Source: Lachnospiraceae bacterium UBA7179 (GTDB taxonomy: Bacteria; Bacillota; Clostridia; Lachnospirales; Lachnospiraceae). Taken from it: 21,682 bases of DNA. Each line of letters starts with the position of its first letter. The first letter of the stretch is position 1. Below are positions 6,335-14,595 of the stretch, piece by piece. Below the pieces are notes generated by a model. The model was not told the origin of the DNA and did not search any database. It saw only the letters and a list, made by a program, of their open reading frames with translations. Made by a program: the position numbers and the translations under genes. Where the stretch lies: contig DKVL01000010.1 in assembly GCA_002491195.1 (NCBI GenBank), positions 1 through 21,682 of the forward strand. Reading direction: 5' to 3'.

Positions 6335-6860
6335 AACCGCATCTCCTTAACTTCTGAATCGCATTCTGATAACGCCAAGTCACTGTCCCAAGCGGAGTTT
6401 TTAAAATATCTGCTATTTCCTGGAAAGTCAGATCTCCCATAATCTTCAGGTGCACGACCTCCCGCTCCTTCGGTTTGAGCGCATCAAGCGCCTGCTGCAG
6501 GCTCATATCGGATATGACCTCATGTTCTATGGAATCATTCGAGGCATTTTCCATCATCGTGTCTGTAAACTCATCCGTCAACACTTCCCGTTTCGTCTTC
6601 CGCAGAAAGTCAACTGCCATATTTCTGGCAATCGTGGCCATCCATGCCCTGTGCCCATTTCCTTCCCGATATGTATCCGCAAGCCGCCACAGTTTCATAA
6701 AAAATTCACTCGTCACGTCCTCTGCATCCTCGCGGTTTGATACGGTCTGAAGCACAATCATGTAAATATAACCGATATATGCCTCATAGATTTCATGCAG
6801 TGCACTCTTGTCACCGGATTTCATCCGATCCATGCAGGCACTAAACTGTTTCTCTTCCAC
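6327..6860 (-). CDS. ECF-type RNA polymerase sigma factor
   Basis: A 177-aa sigma-70 family protein with only regions 2 and 4, as in ECF factors. Region 2 runs over about residues 21-90, with the core-binding NREDAEDVTSEFFMKLWR (42-59). Region 4 runs over about 120-173, with a helix-turn-helix TFQEIADILKTPLGTVTWRY (145-164). The start is GTG 6860, with GGGGAG 5 bases upstream. It overlaps the anti-sigma gene and lies 80 bp after the AlgX-like gene. Its regulon is unknown; flanking acyltransferase genes are the obvious candidates. I could not find a convincing promoter in the 80-bp gap, so it may be read from upstream and also control itself from a promoter I cannot recognise. Confidence 0.9.
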   Translation of the reverse strand: MEEKQFSACMDRMKSGDKSALHEIYEAYIGYIYMIVLQTVSNREDAEDVTSEFFMKLWRLADTYREGNGHRAWMATIARNMAVDFLRKTKREVLTDEFTDTMMENASNDSIEHEVISDMSLQQALDALKPKEREVVHLKIMGDLTFQEIADILKTPLGTVTWRYQNAIQKLRRCGYE

Positions 6861-6940
6861 ACTGACTCCCCTCTGGAAAAAACAAAGACCTCTGATAATC
6901 TATATACGTATTTTCCTCTGTATTTTTATGGCTTATTTCC

Positions 6941-8089
6941 TTATTTGATCAAAATAGGCTCCGAAAACACCTCACAGTAACGCTCCGCCCGCTCCCAGAT
7001 CACTACATCAGGGTTGTACCGTTCCAGCATACTGTACTGAAAATCGCGCGCGTCCTCCCAATAAACTTCCTTGTAATAACCTTTGCAGATCTGCGACAGA
7101 AAGCCTCCAAAAGAATCTCCTACATACAACAATACCTGATCATGGTATTGCGCCTTGTCTGCCGAATCTGTTTCAAATGCATACACTGTATCAATACCAT
7201 ATTTATCTGCCAGCCCTGCCATTGTCACCAGATCGCCTGCATAGTCTGTAATATCCTTTCGAAATCTCACAGAGTCAATCTCTGCAGATGTGCCATAGAC
7301 CGTCCTGAAAAATTCCTGCATATTCACGAAAGCCCCAATCTGGTTGCTGTGGGAATCTGTGCTGTAATAGAGTTGTATCTTATCTTTGTTCGCCATCAGC
7401 GCATCCTTGGGATAGACAAACACAAGATCCGTATTTTCATGCAGATACTCAGCCAGCTGCTCCCCACGGGAAACCTCGTTCACACGCGCGATCGTATCCG
7501 GCATGTTTTCCGCATAGATAATCTCCTTATTGGGTATGCACATCGTATAAAACTCAATTCCAAGCCCATTCAGATGTTCCCTTGTCGCCGTCAGGTTCGC
7601 TGCGATCGCCGCCATCTCTTCCTCTGTAAAATGATTGATCCCCATATAATCCCAGATCGGTTTCCCGTCAAGCTCTGTCTTATAAAAGAACATATTATTT
7701 TTTCCCTTAAGGGTCTGTGTCGATTCAATATAAGTCCCGCCAGTCAGAAAGGATGTGAGTCCTGTATTAAAGGCAATCAACTTCGTCCGCCCGAACAGAC
7801 CATCCGTAAACTGATTGATCCGCTTCTGAAATCCCGCAAATCCGGACTCTTTAGGTGTATAAACCTGTTGGGTCTCTTCCTTAGACGCACTCCCTGCCTG
7901 TACTTCTTCATCTTTTGTCATAGTCCCGTTTTGCTCCAGAACCGCCTTCTCCGCCTCAGAGAGTTCCTGTTCCTGACGATGTGGCAGGATATCTCTCACC
8001 ACAGTCACGAAAGGGATCACCAGTATAAAGATCAGAAAGGCGACTGTGATCCATTTGTCCCTGTTCTTCATCATATCTTTCATCTCCAT
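6941..8089 (-). CDS. AlgX/DHHW-like SGNH-fold protein, partner of MBOAT-2
   Basis: A 382-aa protein with a membrane anchor at about residues 14-32 and an extracytoplasmic SGNH-like domain. Key motifs are TDSHSNQ (244-250), matching the Asp-x-His part of AlgX/AlgJ proteins, and YVGDSFGG (322-329), with the likely nucleophile Ser326. It has SHSN where the other copy has THW, so the two partners are different subfamilies. Role by family: transfer of acyl groups delivered by MBOAT-2 to an extracellular polymer. The start is uncertain. ATG 8089 overlaps the MBOAT-2 stop (TGATG), while ATG 8074 has GGAG 9 bases upstream. Residues 50-80 are a Glu/Lys/Gln-rich linker. No terminator is seen before the sigma gene. 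Confidence 0.82.
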   Translation of the reverse strand: MEMKDMMKNRDKWITVAFLIFILVIPFVTVVRDILPHRQEQELSEAEKAVLEQNGTMTKDEEVQAGSASKEETQQVYTPKESGFAGFQKRINQFTDGLFGRTKLIAFNTGLTSFLTGGTYIESTQTLKGKNNMFFYKTELDGKPIWDYMGINHFTEEEMAAIAANLTATREHLNGLGIEFYTMCIPNKEIIYAENMPDTIARVNEVSRGEQLAEYLHENTDLVFVYPKDALMANKDKIQLYYSTDSHSNQIGAFVNMQEFFRTVYGTSAEIDSVRFRKDITDYAGDLVTMAGLADKYGIDTVYAFETDSADKAQYHDQVLLYVGDSFGGFLSQICKGYYKEVYWEDARDFQYSMLERYNPDVVIWERAERYCEVFSEPILIK

Positions 8090-9498
8090 CAAAAGTTAAA
8101 GTAAATAAAAGGATTGTAAGCATTATTGCAGATAAAGGACGCACTGACAACCAGACACACAATAATACCTGCCGCATACACAACCTGCCATACCCTGCTT
8201 TTCTTCAATTTGTCATCCAGCCGCGGCATGATCGGTGCGCATCCAAGGATTGCAAATACAAAGTATATCCAGTTCTGCGCGATATATGCCCAGACTGCCT
8301 TGTCAATCATTCCCTTGGCACCGATGCCAAACATTGCCTTGATATACAAGAAAGCGTTTCCCATACCCGTTGAACGAAAGATTACCCATCCGATGATAAC
8401 AAGCACCATCGTATAAATGTGCCCCCACCAGTACTCCTTCTTGCTAAGTCCCGTCAATTTTTCGAACGTGAGTATCACAAAATACATCAATCCCCATGCA
8501 ATAAAAGTCCAGTTCGCACCATGCCACACTCCAGTTAACAGCCACACAACAAAAAGGTTAAAAACCAGTCTTGGCCTGGAAACCCTGCTGCCACCGAGTG
8601 GAAAGTACACATAGTCCCGAAACCATGTCTGCATCGAGATATGCCATCTGCGCCAGAATTCCGATACTGTTTTTGATATATATGGATAATTAAAATTCTC
8701 CTCAAAATGAAATCCAAACATCTGACCCAGGCCGATCGCCATATCCGAATATCCTGAAAAATCAAAAAAGATCTGAAGCGTGTACGCGATCGCGCCGAGC
8801 CATGCCATGCCCATCGATGCCTGAAACTCGCCGTTGATGATCAGTCCGAACGCATTGTCCGCAATCACCGCCATATTGTTGGCAATGAGCACCTTCTTGC
8901 CAAGACCAATGCAAAATCTGGTTACACCAGCTGAAAAATCCGCAAAATTCTCAACCCGGTTCTGAATCTGCTCCGCAATCGTCTCATACCGGACAATCGG
9001 TCCCGCGATCAACTGCGGAAACAGTGCGATATAGAGTCCGACCTGCAGCGGATTTTTCTGTACCTTGCCACGGTTCCTGTACACATCGATCACATATGAC
9101 ATTGCCTGAAAGGTATAAAAAGAAATACCGATCGGAAGTGCCACGATCGGCACTGGAATATTTGTGTGCAGGAATCGATTGATCTGCAGCACTGTAAATT
9201 CACTGTACTTATACCATCCCAGTGTCCCAATATTGACCAGAACCAGCAGCACAAACAGAACCTTCACCACCGCTTTCCTGTCGCGGAAGGCATCCACCGC
9301 GATACCAAAGAGCCAGTTGACCAGTATCGTGCCAATCATCAGAAATACATAAGCCGGCTCCCCCCACGCATAGAAAAAAAGGCTTGCCACCAGCAGAAAT
9401 ATGTTTTTTAGCATCTTTGTCTTTCGCAGCAATGCATAGTAGACCACCAGAACGACCGGCAAAAATACAAACAAAAAAACCTCACTTGGGAAAAGCAT
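8089..9498 (-). CDS. MBOAT-family membrane O-acyltransferase (MBOAT-2)
   Basis: A 469-aa polytopic protein of the same group as MBOAT-1 but clearly diverged from it. Motifs: FYAWGEP (42-48), LPIGISFYTFQ (121-131), FPQLIAGPIVRY (160-171), FDFSGYSDMAIGLG (245-258), SEFWRRWHISM (279-289) and TGVWHGANWTF (322-332). His286 and His326 are the expected catalytic pair, and the conserved WVIFRS (371-376) is present. It ends NPFIYFNF. ATG 9498 starts one base after the dapF stop; its GGGAGG lies inside the last dapF codons, so translation is probably coupled. It overlaps the AlgX-like partner by one base (TGATG). It supplies the membrane-crossing step of acyl transfer to an unidentified polymer. Confidence 0.94.
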   Translation of the reverse strand: MLFPSEVFLFVFLPVVLVVYYALLRKTKMLKNIFLLVASLFFYAWGEPAYVFLMIGTILVNWLFGIAVDAFRDRKAVVKVLFVLLVLVNIGTLGWYKYSEFTVLQINRFLHTNIPVPIVALPIGISFYTFQAMSYVIDVYRNRGKVQKNPLQVGLYIALFPQLIAGPIVRYETIAEQIQNRVENFADFSAGVTRFCIGLGKKVLIANNMAVIADNAFGLIINGEFQASMGMAWLGAIAYTLQIFFDFSGYSDMAIGLGQMFGFHFEENFNYPYISKTVSEFWRRWHISMQTWFRDYVYFPLGGSRVSRPRLVFNLFVVWLLTGVWHGANWTFIAWGLMYFVILTFEKLTGLSKKEYWWGHIYTMVLVIIGWVIFRSTGMGNAFLYIKAMFGIGAKGMIDKAVWAYIAQNWIYFVFAILGCAPIMPRLDDKLKKSRVWQVVYAAGIIVCLVVSASFICNNAYNPFIYFNF

Positions 9499-9499
9499 C

Positions 9500-10390
9500 T
9501 TAAGTTTCCTCCCGAACTATCATCTTATCATCAATCTCACCATCAAATACCGTAACTGCGGGACCTGTCATATAGACCAGATTATTCTGCCTGTCCCACT
9601 CGCACAAGATCTCACCGCCGATCACCCTGACATTGACCCTCGTATCCGTCATCCCGTTCAGAACACATGCCACCGTCGTTGCACAACACCCTGTCCCGCA
9701 GGCAAGCGTCTCCCCTGTCCCGCGTTCCCACACACGCATCTGCACGTTGTTTCGGTCAATGACACGCACAAACTCTGTATTGGTCCGCTCTGGAAAACGC
9801 GCATGATTTTCAAAATACGGTCCGACAGCCTCGATGTCAAAATCGTTTATATCCAATTTTTTCTCATTCAAAATATCATTTATAAAGACAACTGCATGAG
9901 GATTTCCCATCGATACACAAGTCATCTGATAACGCTGTCCATTTACCTCGATCTCCTCACTGACAACCTGCTCATGATCTGAAAGAACAGGGATCTTTGC
10001 CGCTTCCAGGATTGGTACGCCCATATTGACTCTCACAGTCGATACTTTGTTATCACTTCCAAGTGTAAGTTCCAGATACTTTACCTTGCCAAAACTTTCG
10101 ATTGTTATATTCGTCTTGCTCGTGAGACCATGATCATAGACATATTTTGCCACGCAGCGGATACCGTTCCCGCACATCTGTGCCCTCGTTCCGTCCGCAT
10201 TATACATTTCCATCTCAAACTCAGCATTTTCTCCTGGATTGATAAAGATCACACCGTCCCCGCCGATACCGAAATGCCGGTCACTGAGCCGTCTCACAAG
10301 TTCCGGTTTCCTGCCCGTGTCAATCTGCACTGCAAATCCATTTACATAGATATAGTCATTTCCACAGCCATGCATTTTTGTAAATTTCAT
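9500..10390 (-). CDS. dapF: diaminopimelate epimerase
   Basis: A 296-aa cytoplasmic enzyme that converts LL- to meso-diaminopimelate, used in lysine synthesis and peptidoglycan cross-links. Both halves of the two-fold fold are present. Catalytic Cys73 lies in MCGNGIRC (72-79) and Cys231 in ACGTGCC (230-236). GNDYIYVN near the N-terminus and the MGNPHAV stretch (161-167) are also typical. ATG 10390 has AAGGA 7 bases upstream. It lies 20 bp after the guanylyltransferase gene and 1 bp before MBOAT-2. Its place at the head of the acyltransferase genes suggests co-expression of peptidoglycan precursor supply with surface modification. No other lysine-pathway gene is in the window. Confidence 0.97.
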   Translation of the reverse strand: MKFTKMHGCGNDYIYVNGFAVQIDTGRKPELVRRLSDRHFGIGGDGVIFINPGENAEFEMEMYNADGTRAQMCGNGIRCVAKYVYDHGLTSKTNITIESFGKVKYLELTLGSDNKVSTVRVNMGVPILEAAKIPVLSDHEQVVSEEIEVNGQRYQMTCVSMGNPHAVVFINDILNEKKLDINDFDIEAVGPYFENHARFPERTNTEFVRVIDRNNVQMRVWERGTGETLACGTGCCATTVACVLNGMTDTRVNVRVIGGEILCEWDRQNNLVYMTGPAVTVFDGEIDDKMIVREET

Positions 10391-10410
10391 ATTGTTATCC
10401 TTTCATCTCA

Positions 10411-11742
10411 TCACGTTGCTGACCAGCTCCAGTTGAAAACCTCTGTGTCACCTTCTGTATTGTCCTCGCTGATCTGTACCGATATCAGCTGAAGATCCTC
10501 AAAAGCCCTGATCGCATGCTTCTGTCCTCTCCTGATAGAAATGGTATCGCCGCGGGAAAGCTTCATCAGACAGCCGTCTATGACAAGCTCGCCCTGTCCG
10601 TTTGCCACTGTGATCACTTCATCCTTGAACTTGTGTACATGGTAATCCTGCGCACACCCGGCATTGACGGTGACATGCTTTGTGAGCGACTTTGTCCCGT
10701 CGGCATACTTGCTGTAGTCATACACTTTGTACTCACCCCAGCGCCGCTCCTCATACATCGGACGGTTATCAATATTCTCCACGTACGGCTTGATATAGGA
10801 GCTCTTGTGTTTGTCGGACACAAGGATCCCATCCTGCCCTGCCGCTACGACAAGATCCTGCGTGCCAAGCACCACAACCGGAATCGAGAGTTCATTGATC
10901 ACATGGGTATTGACACACTCCTCCCCCATAATGACATCCCCGATGCTCTCCTCCTTCATCTCCTCCGTCAACGTGTTCCATGTCCCGATATCCTTCCATG
11001 CACCACTGTACGGAACGACTGCAAGCGCATTCGCCTTCTCAACAACCTCATAGTCAAAGCTGTCCTTTTTCAGATCCGCATAGTGCGCCACGACATCAGA
11101 GAAATCCCTGCTCTCCACATACTCGTCAGCAATCCCCATCAGATACTTTAATTTGAATGCAAACACTCCCGCATTCCAGAGCGCGCCCTTCTCGATCAGA
11201 TTTCTTGCAGACGCCTCATCGGGCTTTTCCTTAAAACCAGTCACGCTGCCGCCCTTGCCTGGTATGATATATCCGTATTTTTCAGAGGGATATGACGGTG
11301 TGATTCCCATGAGAACAATGTCCGCCCCTCCCTGCTGCACACGCTCGTCCATCTTCTTGAACGTCTCAAAATATTCCACATCCACATAAGGATCAACCGG
11401 AAGCACGATCACCGTCTCCTCCGGGTTCATCTTCTTGCGCGATTCCAGATAGGACGCCGCCAGCACGATCGCCGGAAAGGTGTTTCTGCGCTCCGGCTCC
11501 ACCACAATATCCACGTCGTCTGGCAGCTGTCCCCGGATGGACTCAACCTGCGTTGCTGATGTCGCCACCACAATATCCGCATCGATGCCCGCCTGCGCGA
11601 TCTGCCGGTACACGCGCTGCACCATGGACTCATGACCGCCGTCCGCATCGCTGAGCAGCTTCAGAAACTGCTTTGACCGGATTTCATTTGACAAAGGCCA
11701 GAGCCGTTTTCCCGATCCACCTGACAGTAAAACGATATTCAT
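10411..11742 (-). CDS. manC: mannose-1-phosphate guanylyltransferase with C-terminal cupin
   Basis: A 443-aa protein that makes GDP-mannose from mannose-1-phosphate and GTP for polysaccharide synthesis. The nucleotidyltransferase domain (1 to about 265) opens with the pyrophosphorylase signature LSGGSGKRLWPLS (6-18) and carries VEPERRNTFPA (81-91), LPVDPYV (114-120) and GFKEKPD (169-175). A cupin domain (about 345-430) has DYHVHKFKDEVI (366-377) and GDTISIRRGQKHAI. Bifunctional ManC/AlgA enzymes use such a domain for phosphomannose isomerase activity; here the metal-binding pattern is altered, so isomerase activity is uncertain. ATG 11742 has GGAGG 10 bases upstream. It sits between the ANTAR gene (22 bp) and dapF (20 bp). 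Confidence 0.88.
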   Translation of the reverse strand: MNIVLLSGGSGKRLWPLSNEIRSKQFLKLLSDADGGHESMVQRVYRQIAQAGIDADIVVATSATQVESIRGQLPDDVDIVVEPERRNTFPAIVLAASYLESRKKMNPEETVIVLPVDPYVDVEYFETFKKMDERVQQGGADIVLMGITPSYPSEKYGYIIPGKGGSVTGFKEKPDEASARNLIEKGALWNAGVFAFKLKYLMGIADEYVESRDFSDVVAHYADLKKDSFDYEVVEKANALAVVPYSGAWKDIGTWNTLTEEMKEESIGDVIMGEECVNTHVINELSIPVVVLGTQDLVVAAGQDGILVSDKHKSSYIKPYVENIDNRPMYEERRWGEYKVYDYSKYADGTKSLTKHVTVNAGCAQDYHVHKFKDEVITVANGQGELVIDGCLMKLSRGDTISIRRGQKHAIRAFEDLQLISVQISEDNTEGDTEVFNWSWSAT

Positions 11743-11764
11743 ATCCCATTACCCTCCATTATTT

Positions 11765-12307
11765 TTATTTCAAAGCTAATACCATCTGCGCCGTCTCCAC
11801 CATACTCGTACCATTGTCCATGCTGTGTTTCTGCAGGTACCGGTGCGCTTCCTCCTCAGTCATATTGTTTCTCGTGATCAGCAGCTGCTTTGCATTCTCT
11901 ATGACAGCAGCTTCCTTTTCATCGCGGATTCTCGGCTTTTCCCGCTGCTTCTTCCTGCGCCGGACAATTCCCTGTGACAACATATCAACCGTATTGACCA
12001 GCTCGTGCACCTTAAGCGGCATTGCAAGTCCGATAATACCATTTCCAAGCACGTCCGCCAGAACCCTCTGCGACGCCATGACCACCATCTCAAAGCCTTT
12101 GGGCAGATTCTCCTTGATCTCCACACAGATCATGTCTGTAAGCCGATACCCGGCTATGACAATGCCGTCGTGAAATTCATCGGCATACCCCAACGCCTGT
12201 GCCCCGGAAGTACAGACCGCTGTCACACCAAAACCATTTTTGACCAGAATGTTTTTGATACTCTTGGCATCCTCAATTTTGGCAAAAACCACTATAATAT
12301 TTGTCAA
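11765..12307 (-). CDS. ANTAR-domain response regulator next to glnA
   Basis: A 180-aa regulator: an N-terminal receiver-like domain (about 1-115) and a C-terminal ANTAR RNA-binding domain (about 120-175, with VIENAKQLLITRNNMTEEEA). ANTAR proteins stop transcription termination by holding paired hairpins in target leaders. The receiver lacks clear acidic phosphorylation residues in the usual places (MTNIIVVFAKIEDAK... and IVIAGYRL), so control may not be by phosphorylation. A homologue called NitR lies beside glnA in solventogenic clostridia, and the same arrangement is seen here. The start is taken as TTG 12307, six bases after GGGGGT; the longer GTG start at 12328 has no ribosome binding site and homologues begin MTNIIVVF. 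It lies 57 bp after glnA. Confidence 0.85.
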   Translation of the reverse strand: MTNIIVVFAKIEDAKSIKNILVKNGFGVTAVCTSGAQALGYADEFHDGIVIAGYRLTDMICVEIKENLPKGFEMVVMASQRVLADVLGNGIIGLAMPLKVHELVNTVDMLSQGIVRRRKKQREKPRIRDEKEAAVIENAKQLLITRNNMTEEEAHRYLQKHSMDNGTSMVETAQMVLALK

Positions 12308-12364
12308 TCGTACACCCCCAACCCACACTGAAATGAATCTTGTATTCAGTCATTATAAGTGTAC

Positions 12365-13696
12365 TTATATCTTATACAGATACGACTCGATCTCCCAGTT
12401 TGTCACCTGGGAATCATACTCCTTCCACGCTGCAAGCTTGGACGCATAGTACTGCTCAAACACACGATCCCCAAGAAGTCCGCGCAGCAGCGGATCCTTC
12501 TTCATCTCCTTGCACGCCTCCAGCAGATCTGTCGGAAGTTTCCTGATGCCGCGCTTCTCAGCTTCCTCCTCCGAAATCACATTGATGTTATCCATCACCT
12601 TTGCATCTGGCAGGGTCTTGTTCCGGATGCCATCAAGCCCCGCCATCAGGCACGCCGCGATGGCAAGATAAGGATTGGCGGAAGGATCCGGGCTTCTCAG
12701 CTCGATTCTCGTGTGTTCCCCGCGGATGTTCGGTACACGGATCAATGTGTTTGCCCCGAGTGTGCTCCACGCGATATACACAGGCGCCTCAAATCCGGGA
12801 CGCAGCCTCTTATAGGAATTCACTAAGGGATTTGTCACCGCACAGATGCCTTTTACGTGTTTCATCAGCCCCCCCATAAAATAGTATGCTTCCCTGCTCA
12901 GCCCGTTTTCATCAGAGGGATCGTCAAAAATATTCCTGCCATCCTTGCTCAGCGATATATTGATATGCATACCTGAACCGCAGAATTCCATTCTCGGCTT
13001 TGGCATAAATGTCCCATGAAGCCCATGGTGCTTTGCGATGGTCTTGACCGCCAGCTTGAACGTCATAATATTGTCCGCCGTCGTGAGCGCCTCGTCATAA
13101 CGGAAATCCACCTCATGCTGGGAAGGTGCCTTCTCATGGTGCGACGCCTCCACCTCAAATCCCATATCCTCCAGTGTCAGCACGATGTCACGTCTGGCAT
13201 TCTCGCCGTTGTCAAGCGGTCCCATATCAAAAAAACCCGCCTGCTCATTCGTGTTTGTCGTGGGTCTGCCATTCTCATCCGCATTGAACAAAAAAAACTC
13301 GCACTCCGGTCCCACCTCAAAGGTATATCCCATCTCCGCCGCTTCCTTCAACGCTTTCTTCAGGATATAGCGGCAGTCACTCTCAAACGGCGTGCGGTCC
13401 GCACGATATACATCGCAGATAAAACGCGCAACCTTTCCCTGCTGCGGACGCCATGGAAAGATCGCAAAAGTGTCAAGGTCAGGATACAGAAACATATCCG
13501 CGTTATCCGTGGGCAGCATTCCCTTGACCAGCGAACAGTCAAACATGCAATCGTTGCTCAGCGCCTTCTCCAACTGGCTTGAAGTGATCGCCACATTCTT
13601 AAAATTCCCCTCGATATCCGTAAACTGCATACGGATAAACTCCACATCCTCATCCTCCACCATCGCGATGATATCCTGTTTTGTATATTTTGCCAT
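12365..13696 (-). CDS. glnA: type I glutamine synthetase
   Basis: A 443-aa enzyme that forms glutamine from glutamate, ammonia and ATP. Length and sequence fit the GSI-alpha form of Firmicutes. Visible active-site motifs: GPECEFFLF (129-137), HEVDF (194-198), GSGMHINIS (240-248), NPLVNSYKRL (289-298) and RIELRSPDP. ATG 13696 is chosen over GTG 13705 because GGAAAGG lies 8 bases before the ATG and the GTG overlaps that site. Upstream there is a TTGACA (13757-13762) and a 164-bp palindrome. The ANTAR gene follows, so the pair probably forms a nitrogen-control unit. GSI-alpha enzymes are controlled by feedback and not by adenylylation. Confidence 0.96.
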   Translation of the reverse strand: MAKYTKQDIIAMVEDEDVEFIRMQFTDIEGNFKNVAITSSQLEKALSNDCMFDCSLVKGMLPTDNADMFLYPDLDTFAIFPWRPQQGKVARFICDVYRADRTPFESDCRYILKKALKEAAEMGYTFEVGPECEFFLFNADENGRPTTNTNEQAGFFDMGPLDNGENARRDIVLTLEDMGFEVEASHHEKAPSQHEVDFRYDEALTTADNIMTFKLAVKTIAKHHGLHGTFMPKPRMEFCGSGMHINISLSKDGRNIFDDPSDENGLSREAYYFMGGLMKHVKGICAVTNPLVNSYKRLRPGFEAPVYIAWSTLGANTLIRVPNIRGEHTRIELRSPDPSANPYLAIAACLMAGLDGIRNKTLPDAKVMDNINVISEEEAEKRGIRKLPTDLLEACKEMKKDPLLRGLLGDRVFEQYYASKLAAWKEYDSQVTNWEIESYLYKI

Positions 13697-13732
13697 AATC
13701 TGCACCTTTCCTTTCCAAAGATCTTAACTTTC

Positions 13733-13762
13733 ACACTACTATATGAATACACTTTTTGTCAA
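13733..13762 (-). promoter_or_regulatory. possible glnA promoter
   Basis: A perfect -35 TTGACA (13757-13762) lies three bases outside the palindrome. The best -10 is TAGTGT (13733-13738) at 18 bp spacing, which is weak. An AT-rich TATAGT is closer but at 13 bp, too short. A regulated promoter with a poor -10 is possible. Confidence 0.35.
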
Positions 13763-13764
13763 CC

Positions 13765-13928
13765 CTAAGGATCCTTAAAGAAATAACTTGACATCTTGCT
13801 TGCCTTTTTCTCCGATAGCACCAGACAAAAATTAGTTACATAGCCCACTATGTGCCTAATTTTTGCCTGGTACTCTCGAAGAAAAATTCTGCGCAATCTT
13901 GTCATGTTATTTCTTTAAGGCTCCTAAG
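13765..13928. repeat. 164-bp near-perfect palindrome (MITE-like)
   Basis: The two halves are inverted copies centred on ACATAG-CCCA-CTATGT (13838-13853). Outer arms share a perfect 13-base block, TTAAAGAAATAAC and its complement; inner arms share AGACAAAAATTAG/CTAATTTTTGCCT. Only a short middle segment needs gaps. The arms are flanked by TA on the left and AA on the right, so a TA target duplication is possible but not clean. It fills the space between divergent glnA and the FMN-binding-like gene, and on RNA from either side it would fold into a hairpin of about 80 bp. No protein is encoded in it. Confidence 0.8.
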
Positions 13929-13985
13929 CATAATCTGCGCACGCCGCTCATACCATTATAAAAAGAATGAAAATGGAGTCTTCGC

Positions 13986-14588
13986 ATGAGCTCTAACACA
14001 AAAATCGTTGTACTTCGCTCAAAGGAAATCGTCTATGCACTTGTGCTTCTGGTTGTAAGTGTACTCATTATAATGGTGGCAGTATCTCTTTTCTTACCCA
14101 CAAAAGACTCTGCTTCCCCTGTTCCTGCCCAGAACGAAGAGGAGACAATAGAAACAACTCCCGCGGGTGAACCGCAAAACGACACCCCTGGCGGAACGCA
14201 AAACGGTACTTCCGGCGGAACACAAAACAGCACTTCCAGCACGAATACACCGACTGCACAAAACCTCTATGTCCCCGGCATCTACTCCAGCACGCTGCTG
14301 CTTGGAAATGCCAATGTAGAGTTGCAGATCGCCGTAGACAAGAACCACATTAATTCCATCACACTGACCAACCTTGATGAGTCGATCACTACCTTGTATC
14401 CGCTGATGAGCCCTACACTGTCTGAGCTGGCAGCAGTCATTTTATCCGAACAGAGTATCGATAATATCAGCTATGGTACAGAGAACCGATACACCTCCAT
14501 GCTGCTGATGCAGGCAATCACAGAGGCGTTAGACAAAGCGGCCGCATCGGAAAATGCCGACAGACCTGAAAGCAGTGTAATCTATTAA
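13986..14588 (+). CDS. membrane-anchored FMN-binding-like protein
   Basis: A 200-aa protein with one N-terminal membrane segment (about residues 15-37), a low-complexity linker (about 42-92) and a small outer domain (about 94-187). The domain opens with YVPGIYSSTLLLGN and ends with GTENRYTSMLLMQAITEALDKA. This layout resembles FMN-binding domains, whose C-terminal SGAT-x-TS motif carries the flavin, but the GAT is replaced here, so flavin attachment is doubtful. The linker contains about three copies of an 8-residue unit, GGTQNGTS. ATG 13986 has GGAG 7 bases upstream. It is divergent from glnA and convergent with hslO, with 7 bp between stops. Function unknown. Confidence 0.62.
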   Translation: MSSNTKIVVLRSKEIVYALVLLVVSVLIIMVAVSLFLPTKDSASPVPAQNEEETIETTPAGEPQNDTPGGTQNGTSGGTQNSTSSTNTPTAQNLYVPGIYSSTLLLGNANVELQIAVDKNHINSITLTNLDESITTLYPLMSPTLSELAAVILSEQSIDNISYGTENRYTSMLLMQAITEALDKAAASENADRPESSVIY

Positions 14589-14595
14589 TACGTTC

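Noticed and set aside
7142..8104. Plus-strand 320-aa ORF antisense to the AlgX-like gene
   Set aside because: Cys- and His-rich nonsense sequence that shadows a real gene; no start signal.
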